This document shows, piece by piece, positions 34,578-47,129 of a stretch of DNA of 64,000 bases; position 1 is the first letter of the stretch, and each line of letters opens with the position of its first letter. Source of the stretch: Laetiporus sulphureus 93-53 (taxonomy: Eukaryota > Basidiomycota > Agaricomycetes > Polyporales > Laetiporaceae); NCBI RefSeq assembly GCF_001632365.1, contig NW_024468522.1, forward strand, positions 125,124 through 189,123, in the 5' to 3' direction. The notes under the pieces are model-generated. The model saw only the letters and a program-made list of their open reading frames with translations. It searched no databases and was not told the origin of the DNA. The translations under genes and the position numbers were made by a program.

Positions 34578-37575
34578 TCAGTGGAATGCGACGTTCGTCA
34601 CGATAGTAAGATGAAATTGCTGATGTATGCTACAGTTCCAGTGCAAACTGAGTCAGCATGTGGCGCAGAGCGTTAGTAATGAGGTGTTCCAGGTGGCGAA
34701 GAAGATGTCAGAGTTGAATACAAGCTGACGTCGTACGAGAGACCAACCCAACACATTCCTAGGTGAAATGCTCGTCACTGATTGTTTCACTTGCAGATTT
34801 GTGATACCGTTTGCTGTTATACGCGCTGGCGTGATCACAATCCAGGATCTCAACAGCGATACCTGGTTGCTCTTATGTGAGGTTGAGAAAATATTTTCGG
34901 ACTGTGATGTCTCCTGAGTATCGCGCGTTGGATTTGCCACGCTTGTCCCTCGCCGCGCATAGCAGCGTCTTCTCACCAATCAGGCTCTCTGGCTGACGCG
35001 GTGTCAACAAATGTCCATCTCCATGCATATGGTAGAATGGCCATATTTGCGATGACTGTCTTCGTGCTTTCACGTCGTTAAAGATCGATCGTGGTATGCA
35101 CGAGCGTCTGCATGTAATCAACCCGAGGCAGCCTCGCCGAGTAGGAAAGGGCATGCTTTTCAACTCAACCCTATGCCGCGCTTGGGAATCCCCGTCTTCT
35201 AGCTGCCTCTCTTTGGCAATCCTTGCGGTATCTTTCCAGAGACCAGTCAGTTAGCGTCATCCTTCTGCTATCGTCTCAGCTAGTCGCTCGTTTGAGGTCA
35301 TCAGACTGCATTGTGCGATGCTCTGTTCCACCTCTTCAGAATGCCTCAAACAGAAAGCCACTTTGGGATTGAACCTGCCATAGATATGGCAGCTTACTGA
35401 AAACGCTCATGGCGTTCGGGTCCGTATGAAGTCATATATTTGCACTTCGCCAGCCCGCAGACCCCTTCCGACTGGGTGGAGAGACCCCGTAACTCCATCA
35501 AGCAGACGTAAAAAGAGGTGTATATCAGCCGATCCTAACCCTCCACGCACCGGCTTTATTCTCTATAGAGAGCTACATCAGCATGCTTCCGTATATTCAC
35601 TACTTACTATTATTTAGCAACATGTTGGGCTGTTCTGTCTTAACCAGAGTCATAAATGGACTCAAGACCTTTGTGGCGTATCGGCAATCAATTGTGGCCT
35701 GACAGCTCGTTCGGTGGAGAGAAAATAGTGAGATTAGTCCAGAGACGAGGCCCCCAATGATGACGGGGAAAAGCACAGACATCGGAATGGGAGAGTTTGA
35801 GCGGAACGACTCACTCATCCTTTCCTCACGAGATCTACCATGAAAGCCTCCTCGTGGGACCGTTTCCGCTGACCAGCACCGGTTACAAGTCACCCGTGCG
35901 ACTGCGTCTCGGCAGCGACAGATCAACCAGCCAGACGGCTCGTTCATAGACGCGGACCTTTCCGAGGGGGGGTGGTCAAGAGAGACTAGCATGCATGCCT
36001 TTCGAATGAAAAGAATGAGAGTTAGCACTCGAAAAAATAGCATGTCGACCCTGCTATGTCCTATCCTTTGATCGCTAGGAGGAGGCTCGCGTCGAAGAAC
36101 AGGTATATTGACGCAAGCTAGCAACGAAGACATTTATCAGCGACCTGATTGTAAATTAACGGAAATGGAAGGCAAACGAGGCTCGCTTTGGGGCCTAGAA
36201 CCAGCGAAGGAAAGGAGACGCACAGGTCTAAGAGAGCGATTACATCGACACAGCATTAAATGGACAAACGCCTGCCGTTGACGTTGTAATCAGATAAATC
36301 CTCCATCTCTTGAAAGACTCTGCAGGCATCACAGCGCGTTGAGGCGCAGCTCCCGGCTTGCAGCCTGAAGCTGAAGGGCCGTCGATACATGGGTATATTC
36401 GTGGTGGGAAGAAGAGTCGAGAATTCAGAGCGTCAGTATTCGGTGCATGCAAGGCAATTGCTGCTCGTTAAGCGGACAGAGATGTCGTATACTTACGTTC
36501 GCCCCGTGGATTTGGTTGAGTCTGCTGCCAGTGAGGGCCAGTCCAGGGACCAGGTCACGGTAGTAAGAATGTGGAGTCCACAGGTATGTACCGCACTCGC
36601 AGGATAACGCCAATGCTTCAATTATCAGAGCAGCCGGTGCGTCCTTGGAGAGCGTGCATGTGATTGATGTTGGCGAGATGCGAGATGCTAGCGTGGGTTG
36701 GTTACTGCGCTCCTCTCCCATCAGTGCTTCAGCGCTTAGTGCTCATGGTATCGCAAGTTGTTCAAGCTATTTGTCGCTGGCTCTTACTCCTGCACAATAG
36801 ATGGGGTCTTCGCAAGAAAATACGGCAGTAAACAACCATGTTTTATACTCACATACCTGCCTAGGTTGTCGGCGTTCCTAGCTTGTACGTCCAAAACTCA
36901 AACGCATTTATCCAGACGCCGTGAATATGATCAGGATTCCTCTTCAATATGTAGTATCTCGTGGAGATGAAGCATGCTCTATATGCAGCTCTTATTGTGG
37001 TGAACGGAGCAAAAATCACTCGTAACGATTAATGATTCCTATTAACATTGTCCAACGTTGGGTCGACAGTGAACTCACGTTCCTGCTCTAACAGGCCACA
37101 TGACGAATGCACTGTTCCTGCATATGCATATGAACGCAAAGTAAGACGGCTAGCTGTTCAAACATATGGCTCACCTTGCGTTGCAGTTACATGCAAAATA
37201 CTGCTATTGAATCGGGAAGCACACTAGCCTTGCTGAGCGCTGAGGCGCAGTAACCGCGCTCGACGTAGCGGGCACTGCCGGCACCGCCCTACCACTGTTG
37301 TCACACTGCCATACTCTGCTCTTCAGTCTCCAAACGCTTCCCTCTCTCATTTCTGCCACTAAGCTTGCAGGCGAGGCTATCAACATTGCAGCCATATCTC
37401 ATTGTCTCGTAGATCTCAGCCGAATTGAGAGTAAAACAATGGACACGTCATCGATTAGGTCGCAGCTGGAGGAACGACACTCTCGTATGAAGATTTTTTC
37501 ACAGCGTATTGTCATGTACAAGGCACTGCTACTCTCCTTGCCATCCAGGTGTGCAACAGCTGATTCGTCTCTCAG
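34578..37575. other. Unassigned 3-kb stretch
   Basis: No recognisable gene. Two minus-strand runs look mildly protein-like. One at 36425-36721 contains AALIIEALALSCECGTYLW and LVPGLALTGSRLNQIHGA. The other at 35600-36133 contains PMSVLFPVIIGGLVSGLISL, a possible membrane segment. They cannot be joined into a gene I would defend and may be remnants of a membrane protein. The last 140 bp before 37576 include a possible first exon of the kinase (ATG at 37439, MDTSSIRSQLEERHSRMKIF). Confidence 0.35.
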
Positions 37576-39442
37576 ATGCATATCAAAGCACTGCACAATG
37601 CATGCCATCCAAGGGCATTCGAACGCCGCTTTGACGAATCAGTTTCAGAAGGAGATGCTGACCGGTGGCAACGCTCAGTTGAGGATCGCTTCATGACATG
37701 GGCCAGCTGGGACCTAGCGACAAGCCTATCAAACTGGCGTGCCATGATTGATGACATTCGAGAACTCTGGAGATCGCACCCATGGCCACATTGTCGTGAG
37801 ATCGCGGACTATGTGAGTATTTCATGCCATTTTACTGCTTCACGCACTCAATTTATTGACCTCTTCAGCTAAAACCTGAGCTTGTAGCTATCGTTGAAGC
37901 CGTGTCAACGGCAACATCGACTCGTGAACCCGTTCAGCAATTGTTACAACTTCCGCTCGACAATGCGCATGAGATTGCAGATCTCTTTGACACTGTGCGT
38001 AAACTCTTTTTGTCATTGGCACCTTCACTCATGAACCAGGCTACAGATTCTGACGGAACATGCAGCCTCGCTGAATCTGGACACCCGTAACTCGATGTTT
38101 CGCACAATGAGGAAGCTTTGTGAAAAGCATGTCGTACTACCGCGAGCATCCCTACTTTCTCCTCATGAGCTCATCGTGGAAGATGAACATCCCATCGACC
38201 GGGGCGGCTTTGGTGAAATACGCCGTGGACAGTGGCAAAGTGGTGGAAGCATAGTTCGTGTAGCTTTCAAATCCTTCACCTTTGCACAGAATGAGGACCT
38301 GCAACAAGTTCGAAAGGTCAGTCTCCCACCAGCATTGGACGTCGTAGACATCTAACTGCGTGTATCAAATAGCAGATCTACAAGGAAGCCATTCAATGGC
38401 GACATCTCCATCATCCGAACGTTGTGCCATTTTTCGGTGTCTGTGACATGCCGCGGCCACTCCGATTGTGCATCGTGAGCCACTGGATGGAGAACGGTAG
38501 CATCATGGACTTCTTGCGACAGAACACTAGCGCAGACCGGCTACCGTTGGTATGCCGTTCCCCACTACATACGATAGCGCACCGTACTCACCATCCATCG
38601 TTCTAGTTGGTCGGGATTGCGACAGGGCTTGAATATCTCCACTCAAAGGACATTGTTCATGGCGATCTCAAGGGAGTGAGCAAGATAGCCCTCTGCTTCT
38701 ATGCATCAGACTGAATATCATTGGCAGGCAAACATTCTAATTGACGACAATGGGGTCCCGCGTCTGGCCGACTTTGGTCTAGCGACTGTAGTGTACCGCA
38801 TGCAGACAGTCAATACTGCTTCCGAGTCGCACAGAGGTGGCACTTACCGTTGGATGGCACCGGAACTTTTCGACCCCGAGAAATTCGGCTTGCCACATGT
38901 ACGGCCGTCCAAGGAAAGCGACGTCTACGGGCTTGCCATGGTGATGTGGGAGGTATATCTCGTTCTCACTGCCATCGGCTACAAGTGGCCTCACTCGTAG
39001 CTTTTAGGTCTACACAGGCCGCATCCCATTCCACATGTGTCGCAATGAGTGGCAAGTGGTTTACAAGATCATGTCTGGCAAACGACCCACTCGTTCTGAG
39101 GATACTATGCTGCCGGTTATCCAGGACCGCATCTGGATCCTCATGGAGGAATGTTGGGATGCATGTCCAGGAAATCGTCCGAATGTCCGTGACGTACTCG
39201 GTCGCTTGGGCGCCGAAGACGACATGCACGGCATCACAGTGACGGAGCAAAATCGGGTATCTCCTCACATGAGGACAACAAGCGAGCATAGTAGCGTTGA
39301 CATGCAAACTCTAAACATTCGTGAGGATTCGGGCAGCTGCATCAATGTCCACTTGGAGATGAAACACGTGGAGTGTCATCTCAGAATAACCGCGCGCTTT
39401 TTTTTTTTTTTTTCCCGAACTGTCATGATCGGTAGAATCTGA
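37576..39442 (+). CDS. Protein kinase, tyrosine-kinase-like (TKL) group
   Basis: Ser/Thr-type kinase of the TKL group that is greatly expanded in Agaricomycetes. Exons 37576-37812, 37869-37994, 38047-38316, 38376-38549, 38607-38675, 38728-38952, 39008-39442 (511 aa from the first in-frame ATG). Residues about 1-150 form an alpha-helical N-terminal region (WRAMIDDIRELWRSHPWPHC, LVAIVEAVSTATS). Kinase motifs: glycine loop DRGGFGEIRRGQW, VAFKSF (VAIK Lys), IYKEAIQWRHLHHPNVVPFF (helix C Glu), DIVHGDLKGANILID (HGD for HRD), ADFGLA, GTYRWMAPELF, SDVYGLAMVMWEV and CWDACPGNRP. All catalytic residues are present. The true start may lie upstream (ATG 37439), but no donor joins it in frame convincingly. 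The last about 70 codons, including a 16-T tract, may be 3' UTR or a missed intron. Confidence 0.82.
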
Positions 39443-39797
39443 GGAAGTGGCCACTTCATCTGGACCTCACGCTTCTCTCAGGGAATTGACGTTCAATTTC
39501 CTATATCAGGTAAGCGTCGATGACCATTCGAGCGCCCAGCGGTGTCGTGGGTCCTTTGCCCCGGCATTCCTGTCACACCTGTGGGTGTAGCATTCCTCGA
39601 CCTCTTGTTATACGCCGTAGGGCTCTCTAAATACATATAAAACTTTTGGGTTTCAGCTATTACTTTATTTTGTAGTCTTGGTGCAGATGGTTAGGTTGTG
39701 CCATGCAACATGCTGAAATATTTTAAATAATTATCATTGTCCCCAATCATTTGGGATGAGCCTCAAGGTCCAGAGTCCAAGGGAACGAGAACAACGA
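39443..39797. other. Intergenic, kinase 3' side to transposon end
   Basis: AT-rich 3' region of the kinase gene, ending at the left terminus of the inverted-repeat-bounded element. No gene seen. Confidence 0.45.
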
Positions 39798-39831
39798 ACC
39801 TATGGGGAACCATCCGGCGGATCCGGCGGAT
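39798..39831 (+). repeat. Left terminal inverted repeat
   Basis: Starts acctatggggaaccatccg and continues into GGATCCGGC units. Three consecutive 9-bp cggatccgg-type units are present here, at least one more than at the right end. Confidence 0.8.
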
Positions 39832-40751
39832 CCGGCGGATTAGCCGGATGGTCCGGGTAGGCTACCGTGATGTTCATGAAGCATGAAGCATGAAGCGTAA
39901 AGAGTTGGTCGGTGATACGTTCTTGTGCGATAAGTATATGCGTTATGATTCCCTGTTTATATGCAATCAGCGTGCATCCGGGAATCATGCAAGGCCACCT
40001 CGCTGCCGTGTCGAGAGGTATTCAAACCCGGTTGGTCCTTTATCATACCACAGTTCAGTCGAATTGTGGGGTTCCATCTCGCTTCGACATTGCTAGAAGA
40101 ATATAATGATTTTCTGTGAAGCTGCCATGCTTCCTAAACCCAATCCCCCCTCCCGCCCCCTCGGGACGAAACCCCATCCGAGTGCCATACCGTGCTGGGG
40201 CTGATCAGAGAATTCTCCGGCACCAATCAGGAAACAGGAATGAATCTCCTGTTAAGGTTCCAGTCACATGATCAACACCCATCTGTCAATGAAACGCGGC
40301 CACAAACAGGCTGCTTCATGATTCCGACATTTAATAGCCCTCCCAATGTATCCTGTATCATTCAGAGATTAAAACTGAGTCTATCTATGGCAACAACATG
40401 ACTAAGAACTGTACAGATTATTGCGGCACACAATCTTGAGATTCTTTTCGGACTTTGTAGTGCTGCCGCATAGCTCAAGGACACACAGTGCACTGTTATG
40501 TCCATCAATGCTGCTGGCCATCCTCTGTCTCATCTGCCGCAATGTCCCAAATGCAGTGCACAATATCTGACAGCTCCAGTCCTCTGTTCTGGGCACACAG
40601 ATCCTGACAATAAAGGTTACTGGTTCCGGAAGGTGTGTTATGTGATAACTTGTTGTTCCTTCATTGCCCTGAAATACGAGGCATGAATCAGTGCCTTGAC
40701 AACAAGCCTCCGTCACATGTGGCATGTGATCATTTTGAGTGGGTGAGGACA

Positions 40752-42178
40752 ATGCCGAAGGGCAAGCAAGCACGCCCCTCTGTGCCATGCCCTGGACATC
40801 ATTGCAAAGCAGCCCGCCCAAATTCCGTGACGAATACAAACCTTGATTGTACATTTGGATTATGCCAGGCATGCTGCCAAGACACACGAGCACAATTTTC
40901 GAGCCTGCGCAGTTGTGCGGTGTCGAAGCATAACCGCTCAAATAACTCTTCTACGCGATCTGGAGTGCCTACAGCTACATATCAGCCGCTGCTTCAGAGT
41001 GGTCCCATGGCGGAGGCCTCAGAGCCTCAGCCACTACTTGCTGCTCCAGCATTTATCCAGACACCTATGGTGAAATCCTACAAGCTCTCTATATCGCCTA
41101 TATACCAGCTAAAGCTTCGGGAGCTTGAAAGGGATGATTTAGAAAGGGTTCACCAAGCAGAGATGGAGACTCGCCTTGCACGTGAAGGGGACAGAATGGT
41201 CATGGTCTACTGGTGGCGACAGGTGCATGATGAACTCTCTTATCATAGACGCAACCAACTGAAATGTATGGGCATAGAATGATGAGCCAGCGGACCTGTT
41301 CTCTGTCGTGGCTCCAGACTACCCGTACTTTCATCCCAAGCAGGCAAAAGACCTGTATAAGCGCTTTGCGCTTGGAACAGCTGACTTTCAATATTATGAT
41401 TGGAAGATCAAGAAATGGGTCTACGGTTCGCCCGACTCACCGTGCATCAATATCAAGACTGCAACTGAATTGCATTATCGCTGCGATGGAGTGACTACTG
41501 GCCCAGGCATGCCTGTGATTAGCCTCAAGCGTACCACCTCAAAGGCTGTTTTAGATGAGAGCATAGAGCGTCATCGCTCAATGAGCTCATTTGAAAGCGT
41601 TGAGGATATAAGTGGGCCTTCTAGGTATGTTCGCTTGTAGTATCACAGGTAATGGAGTATTTGACTCACAGGTTGCCAGCTTGCCTGCCACTCCCCGCAA
41701 ACCTCCTCGGACATCTCAAACTGTCATCGACATTGATGCATGGCTAAGCACTCCAAGCCATCCTGCGCCCATCATGTCACCAAGCCAGACTAGTGCGGCA
41801 TCTCCTCCAAGGACTCCAATGAGAAACTTCGAGTTGCAGGTGTCCTCACCTTCTTCTAGCTGAATCAGCTCACCATCGAAGACTTCTACGCTGAAAGGCC
41901 ATCACGGTTGGCCATTGAAGTATGTGATTGACATGGCAGATGGCTTCGCCACCATGAAGACATTGGAGGGGGATGGGCAGAGCCATGAAAATGTGTTCTC
42001 ATTTGTCTTCACCGGTGCTAACTACCGCAGCTCTACCTTCAATGACAACGAGCGAGCTTGGCGAGTGGTGGAGGAAGTTGGTGGTGAAACAGAACTTCAA
42101 TGGTGGATCACATATGGACGGACTCCTCAGGGCGAGTGGCGAGCTTTCATGAAGCAGTGGCGGCAAGGTCGTAGATAG
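40752..42178 (+). CDS. Transposon protein A with Cys/His cluster
   Basis: Transposon-borne protein of a type common in Agaricomycetes, function unknown. Exons: up to 41222, 41278 to about 41624, then from about 41682 to 42178. The N-terminal residues hold a putative zinc cluster (VPCPGHHCKAAR, LDCTFGLCQACCQDTR, LRSCAVSKHN). A helical region (LRELERDDLERVHQAEMETR) follows, then VVAPDYPYFHPKQAKDLYKR, a Ser/Pro-rich linker, and a C-terminal block (GWPLKYVIDMADGFATMKTL, RSSTFNDNERAWRVVEEVGG). An in-frame TGA at 41861-41863 interrupts the linker. No intron of normal size removes it, so the gene is either nonsense-mutated or ends there. The start is uncertain: in-frame ATGs exist at 40635, 40683 and 40752. 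Confidence 0.6.
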
Positions 42179-42546
42179 GGCATATATAGCGCTCTTGAAA
42201 AATGTCTCATCAATGCGTCTGTATCACAGCCGGCGAGGTGAATATATTAGGTCAATGTACCATCGAGGGCCTTGAGTGTGCTAATGGCTGCGATGGTGAG
42301 GTATCGATTTTCAGCCCGCTTGCGAAACAATAGGTCATATTTAAGAATTCAGCACCGTTAAGTAATGATCTTGGTCGACAAAAAACGACATCCAGAGCCG
42401 ATAGCAAAAGGGGGGGAGCCTATGAAAGAGACAGGAGACTGGATGGCGTACCTGAAACGCAGTACATCAGCTTCTGCTGAGTGAACTTAAACTTTGCTAG
42501 TTCACCGACACTGACGGTCGTTCATCTTCACGACAATTGTGCCAGG

Positions 42547-44589
42547 ATGGCTGTTCCACTCAAGGCAAAAGATCTGTAAGTTTATCTGCTTGCCGTCAGA
42601 TAAAACTTGCTAATATCGTTTTCTGCACAGAATTGGCTTGAGTGGGTCTGAATCCAAGGTAAGAGCCTCTATGTCTCTAAGCGATCGTGGCAGAAAAAAT
42701 ATTGACTACTTGCTTGCGATGAAAGATGATCTTGCGCATATGGTGGGACCTGCACAAACTAACAGCTCCCCGCTTCGATTTTCAAGGCACTGGCGAGGAG
42801 GCCGTTTGGCAGCGTATCGAGGTTGACAGCATGATGATAAACTGGTCTGCAGTTCAAAAGTCAGCTCCGAACATTGCGAAAACAGCTGCGTCGCTTTCAA
42901 ACAAGAAGTTGAACCGCAAGCGGACAGACGAAGAGAGGGATTGGGGGATAGAGAAGATTATTCGCACCGCTATCGAAGAGGGTCGCATTGCAGTTCCTGA
43001 AGAATATGTGAGTTCCACCTTGCTCTGACATCGCATAAATATGTGATCACCCACTGTTAGCTGTTAAAAAGAGCAGAAACTGAGGCAGCAGATGTCAGCA
43101 GCCAAGTCCAGCGAGAAGACGATGAGCGTAAGAAAAATAATGATAAGAAGAATGACAGCAAAGACGAGGATGAGCACGGAGGTGAGGAGAAGAACGAGGA
43201 TGACTATGATGATGACGGTGATAATGATGAGAATGAGGAAGAAGGGAACAACGAGGATGACAACGAGAAAGGCGGTGATAACGAGAATGAGGAAGAAGAT
43301 ATATGTATTCGACGCACCACCTTCAACTCAGCTTCGCGTGCTTCATGCATCCAAGTGTTGTCCCTCTGTTGCACTGCGCCCAGTGCCTTACGTTGCCGTT
43401 GGGGACATGGATGAGGACGTAGACGCGGCTGATGGAATCGCTGATATTGTGGTAAAGTATCAAGATTGCCGAGTTGCAGTGGGCGAGCAAGTTGCAAATG
43501 GGCCAGGCCGCCAACGTCTTGTCTATCTAAAAGACATGCCTGTTATGGAGGACCGCTCTGCGATGCGTGGACAAGCACAGATCCGATACTTTGTGAGGGG
43601 TCGTGCGCTCATCAGCAGGCTACGAGAGATGACACTCTTGCGAGGCTGTACGTGCTTGCTTAAGGATCTTCGAAATTATTTTCATGCGTGTTTGCTATTA
43701 TTACAGGTCGTCTGAACTTCTCTGACATGATGATATTGGATGCGAAGGACAAGTTACGAGGGATATCCTGGCTGGAAAGCATTGCCGTCACAAATGCAAA
43801 TGGTGAATTCGAGCTCTCTGACAGTGAGCTGGAGATACCTCTGGTCATTCTTCATGAATCAATCAGAGAAGCACAATTATGTTGTGAGGACCTAGCGGTG
43901 GAATGGGTATTTGGTCCTTCTCACACGCACTATCTGTCCCGCTAATGATCTTGCAGTTCACAGAGCTTGTTGCATCTGATGGAAAGCCTAGCACGAAGTG
44001 CAAGCTTATCCAGAACGACGTTCCTGCCAACCTCCATGCAGATTCAGCGAAAGGCAAAAAATGCGCGAATAAGGAACCTACTCGCCCGAAATCAGACAAG
44101 GTGACGAGGGCTGAGATGCTTCGCTTCCTCGCTGAGGTTGATGGTGGCCACTTTGAAAATCACCCCGCCATTCTCTCGATCTGTCATGCCCCAAATCGCA
44201 AGGCCTCCGTTGTTTTGAACGTCCTACTCAGTCAGCTCAACATCATCTGGGAGATCAGCAAGACGAAATATCCAACCGACAATGGCACTCAAGTAACACC
44301 CACGAATCATGCAATCAGTGACTTCATGTGACGTCAAGCTGAATGGGTGGGTCAATGCTTGCAGGTGGCAGCTCTGATTAAGGATCATGCAGACGAACCT
44401 AAAATCAAGAAACTTCGTGCCGCGGGGGGGAAAACGACGATGGGGGTTAGTGGATTGCTGAATGAGCTAAAAGATATCATATCGCAGAAGGTACAGAAGG
44501 ACAATCACGCTCACCATCGTAACAGCAGGAATGATTTGTTTGAGGGGTCTGGGAGAGACACCGGCTCTGACTCCGAGTCAGCGTCGTGA
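42547..44589 (+). CDS. Transposon protein B, acidic
   Basis: Second plus-strand gene of the element, not assigned to a family. Suggested path: ATG at 42547 (MAVPLKAKDL), short exon IGLSGSESK, then WWDLHKLTAPRFDFQGTGEE, and LLKRAETEAADVSSQ leading into an Asp/Glu/Asn-rich tract of about 60 residues (43130-43300). An intron (about 43306-43380) leads to LPYVAVGDMDEDVDAADGIA, then NFSDMMILDAKDKLRGISWL and FTELVASDGKPSTKCKL, ending SGRDTGSDSESAS. Introns are small and GT-AG. An in-frame TGA at 44329-44331 interrupts the frame before RQAEWVGQCLQVAALIKDH; splicing from just before it would not restore frame. The acidic tract suggests a chromatin- or protein-binding segment, which is an inference only. 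Confidence 0.55.
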
Positions 44590-44686
44590 TGCGAGATGAT
44601 ACTCATGCTGTATCAGCATGTACATTCTCATTCGTAGTGACAGGATGTACGTACAAGTACGGTATGTCAATCATCGAACGTCACCA

Positions 44687-46985
44687 TCAAACACACAATA
44701 CAAGCTCATCGGTCAGCACAATGTGAGGGACATGTCCTCGCTTCCGAAGTTCACATACCAGAAATGCATTTCGAATATTAATCATCTCGTCCAGAAAAAA
44801 GTTGTAGTGTGATTTCGTCATCTCGCGCGTTATGGATTGGAACTTTCCAAACCAGACGTTCGCCTGCTCGGCAGCTGAAGAATTAAATGTCCACTGGTTG
44901 TGCTCATCGTAAAGCTCAGGGAAACCTGCTGGATTGCAGTGCATCTGACAGAAAGCATCGGAGTCCTTGTGCTTATTGATAGCGTGAAAGACATCAACAG
45001 GAAATCCTATTGTGTCCAGTCGATGCTCACCAGCGGCAATCAGGTGCTGTAGCAGATGACAGTTGTTATCAAAAAAGAGATAGGAAGGACGAGCGTGGGG
45101 GAAGCGAGCTGGAAAAGTGGCAAGAATGAAATTCTGGATCATGTTAGAGCACCACACAAGCATAAGGTTGGCATTCCACTCACCATGGCATTGACAAGAG
45201 ACTCTGCGTGGAAAAATGTCACTCGTGATATAATAATCCCACAGCATCGTACCATGAGTTGCTCGTTATGCGTTTACTTGCACGTCAAGGACGTCTTGAG
45301 CTTTGGAGGTGAGGACAGATCTCTGATCGCTGGATCCGCTTGCGCAGATGATGCAATATTTGCTGATGCATCAGATACAATGAGACTTGAGCCTTCAATA
45401 AAAGTCTCTGTCTCTGGCACCTCCAATGGAGTGGCAGATGTGTCAGCCATCGTAAGCTCATCAAGGTAGCCAGCCGCATTTCTTGGCTCTGCCAAGTCAG
45501 CAATGCCAGAATGTCGGGCTAGTCTGGCTTTGAGTCGGAAGATTGCCTTTCCCTGCTCGCGTCGACGCAATTCTATGCCGCGATGAACGGGATTATCGCA
45601 AGTGCGAAAGCCTTAACATGTGTTTGCACTGCAGCCATGTATCACGCATCGCATATGCAAATTGGCATGGATGGGACAGAAGCGATCACGCAGTGATGCC
45701 AGCGACTCAATGCAGTTGGCTACATTGCACCTTGGATGACCGACAGTGACACCATCCATCACACATGCAGTGATACGAGCTACGTTGCATGTGACAGAAT
45801 TAATCAGGCAAGAGCGAATCATAATAAACAAAGGGACGTACACCAGGAGCCATCATGCTCGACAATCACTTTCACACAATCTCTGCACACATGCGCCCAC
45901 TGCTCCTGCCCTGTTCCAGCCACACACAAGTTTCGTTCAAGCAATCGAGCATTTAGACGATCTTTATGGCTTCCACGGTGAGGTAGTACTAGTCCGATAG
46001 ATTGTCGTACACAGTCTCGCAGTAAGGCATAGAGATAGAATGTGTTCCAGATGGTCTCTGAGCTCAAACAATCGTCATTATGCTGAGTGTTGATCGACAG
46101 GTTGTATATTCTCGCAATGGCTTCGCCTGATGCACTGCATACAATCGACAAAAGAATGAGACCATGCAAATGCTCGCAGCTTGAGTAGAGAATGACATAC
46201 TGCGAAAATGCCATTTGTGTTGCAAAAAGCTGTGCAAGTTCACTTTCTATGTAGCAGTGTTCCACCACTTCAAGATAGCGAGGCATGCAAGATAGATAGC
46301 GTCTACATGAGTCATCCCGTTCAGCGCAACAGACCGAGTAGTTAGGCCGATAGGTTGTCTTGCATTCTGGAAGAGACGTGATATAACATCATGCGCAGAA
46401 ATATAATGCCATGTATTGCTTACCACGACAATACAGCGTGATGATCTGTGCAGGCAAGATGCCTCGGCGCAGGGTATAAAGATGAGCCATATACTCCTTA
46501 TACTCAGCATGCAATTTATGGCCGAATTTCTTGCACGAGCGATTGACACACTCCCATTTGTCGGTAATGATGATTTCTGCACCTGCACGCCATGATTAAG
46601 ACATCGTAAACCACTGCAAATCAATCATAATGAGACTGACCAAGTTTATATTGGAGACTCTGTTCACATAGCAAGCAGTCTAACTCTGCCATTAAGTCCG
46701 AACCAGTGGCCACTTTGCTGTCTTGAAGGATAAGATCATGGATTGCGAGCCAGATCGCCTGCACCTTTCCCGCAGGAATGTGCGTGAACAGACTTATCAG
46801 ATCACATATGCTGTCTGGCAGTGATGTGGTTTGCAGCGTGGCAGGGGAACAGCTTAATGAGGATTTTAGAATGATTATAGGTAATAAGTGTGCGCAGAGA
46901 GCTGTAAATTGTTCCAGCTGCCGTGTGTTAAGCTTTCATAGAATGGCAACACTGAAAGATTATTCGTTAGATCACGGAGGAGCAT
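44687..46985 (-). CDS. CxC5/CxC6 cysteine-cluster protein (KDZ-associated)
   Basis: Minus-strand gene of the element, likely its transposase or an accessory factor. I recognise the Agaricomycete family carrying CxC5-like and CxC6-like cysteine clusters associated with KDZ transposases. Ordered segments: DLTNNLSVLPFYESLTHGSW; VQAIWLAIHDLILQDSK; ITDKWECVNRSCKKFGHKLH and AHLYTLRRGILPAQI; LFATQMAFSQ; ETIWNTFYLYALLRD; AGTGQEQWAHVCRDCVKV; DGVTVGHPRCNVANC; RFCPIHANLHMRCVIHGC; FRTCDNPVHRGIELRRREQG; LKARLARHSG; THNEQLMVRCCGIIISR; YLFFDNNCHLLQHL; VDVFHAINKHKDSDAFCQMH; NSSAAEQANVWFGKFQSI; YNFFLDEMINIRN. About eight exons can be joined without an internal stop, so the gene appears intact. Exact borders are approximate. 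Confidence 0.8.
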
Positions 46986-47129
46986 GGCGAGACGTTCAAC
47001 ATGAAATGACAATCGACAATCATGTATGGATGCTCGAACTTGAAAATAAGACTTACTCACGTTGTCGTACCATAATTGTCTCGGCCAATATGATTCGACC
47101 TTGACACTATGCGTCGCGTGAACGCTGCG

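Noticed and set aside
37439..37575. Upstream first exon of the kinase starting MDTSSIRSQLEERHS
   Set aside because: No donor joins it in frame to the exon at 37576 with a normal intron; a weak gtcatg donor at 37511 is the only in-phase option, so the start is left uncertain.
40752..44589. A TET/JBP dioxygenase as transposon cargo, as known for some KDZ elements
   Set aside because: No HxD...H iron-binding pattern in a TET/JBP-like context was found in protein A or B.
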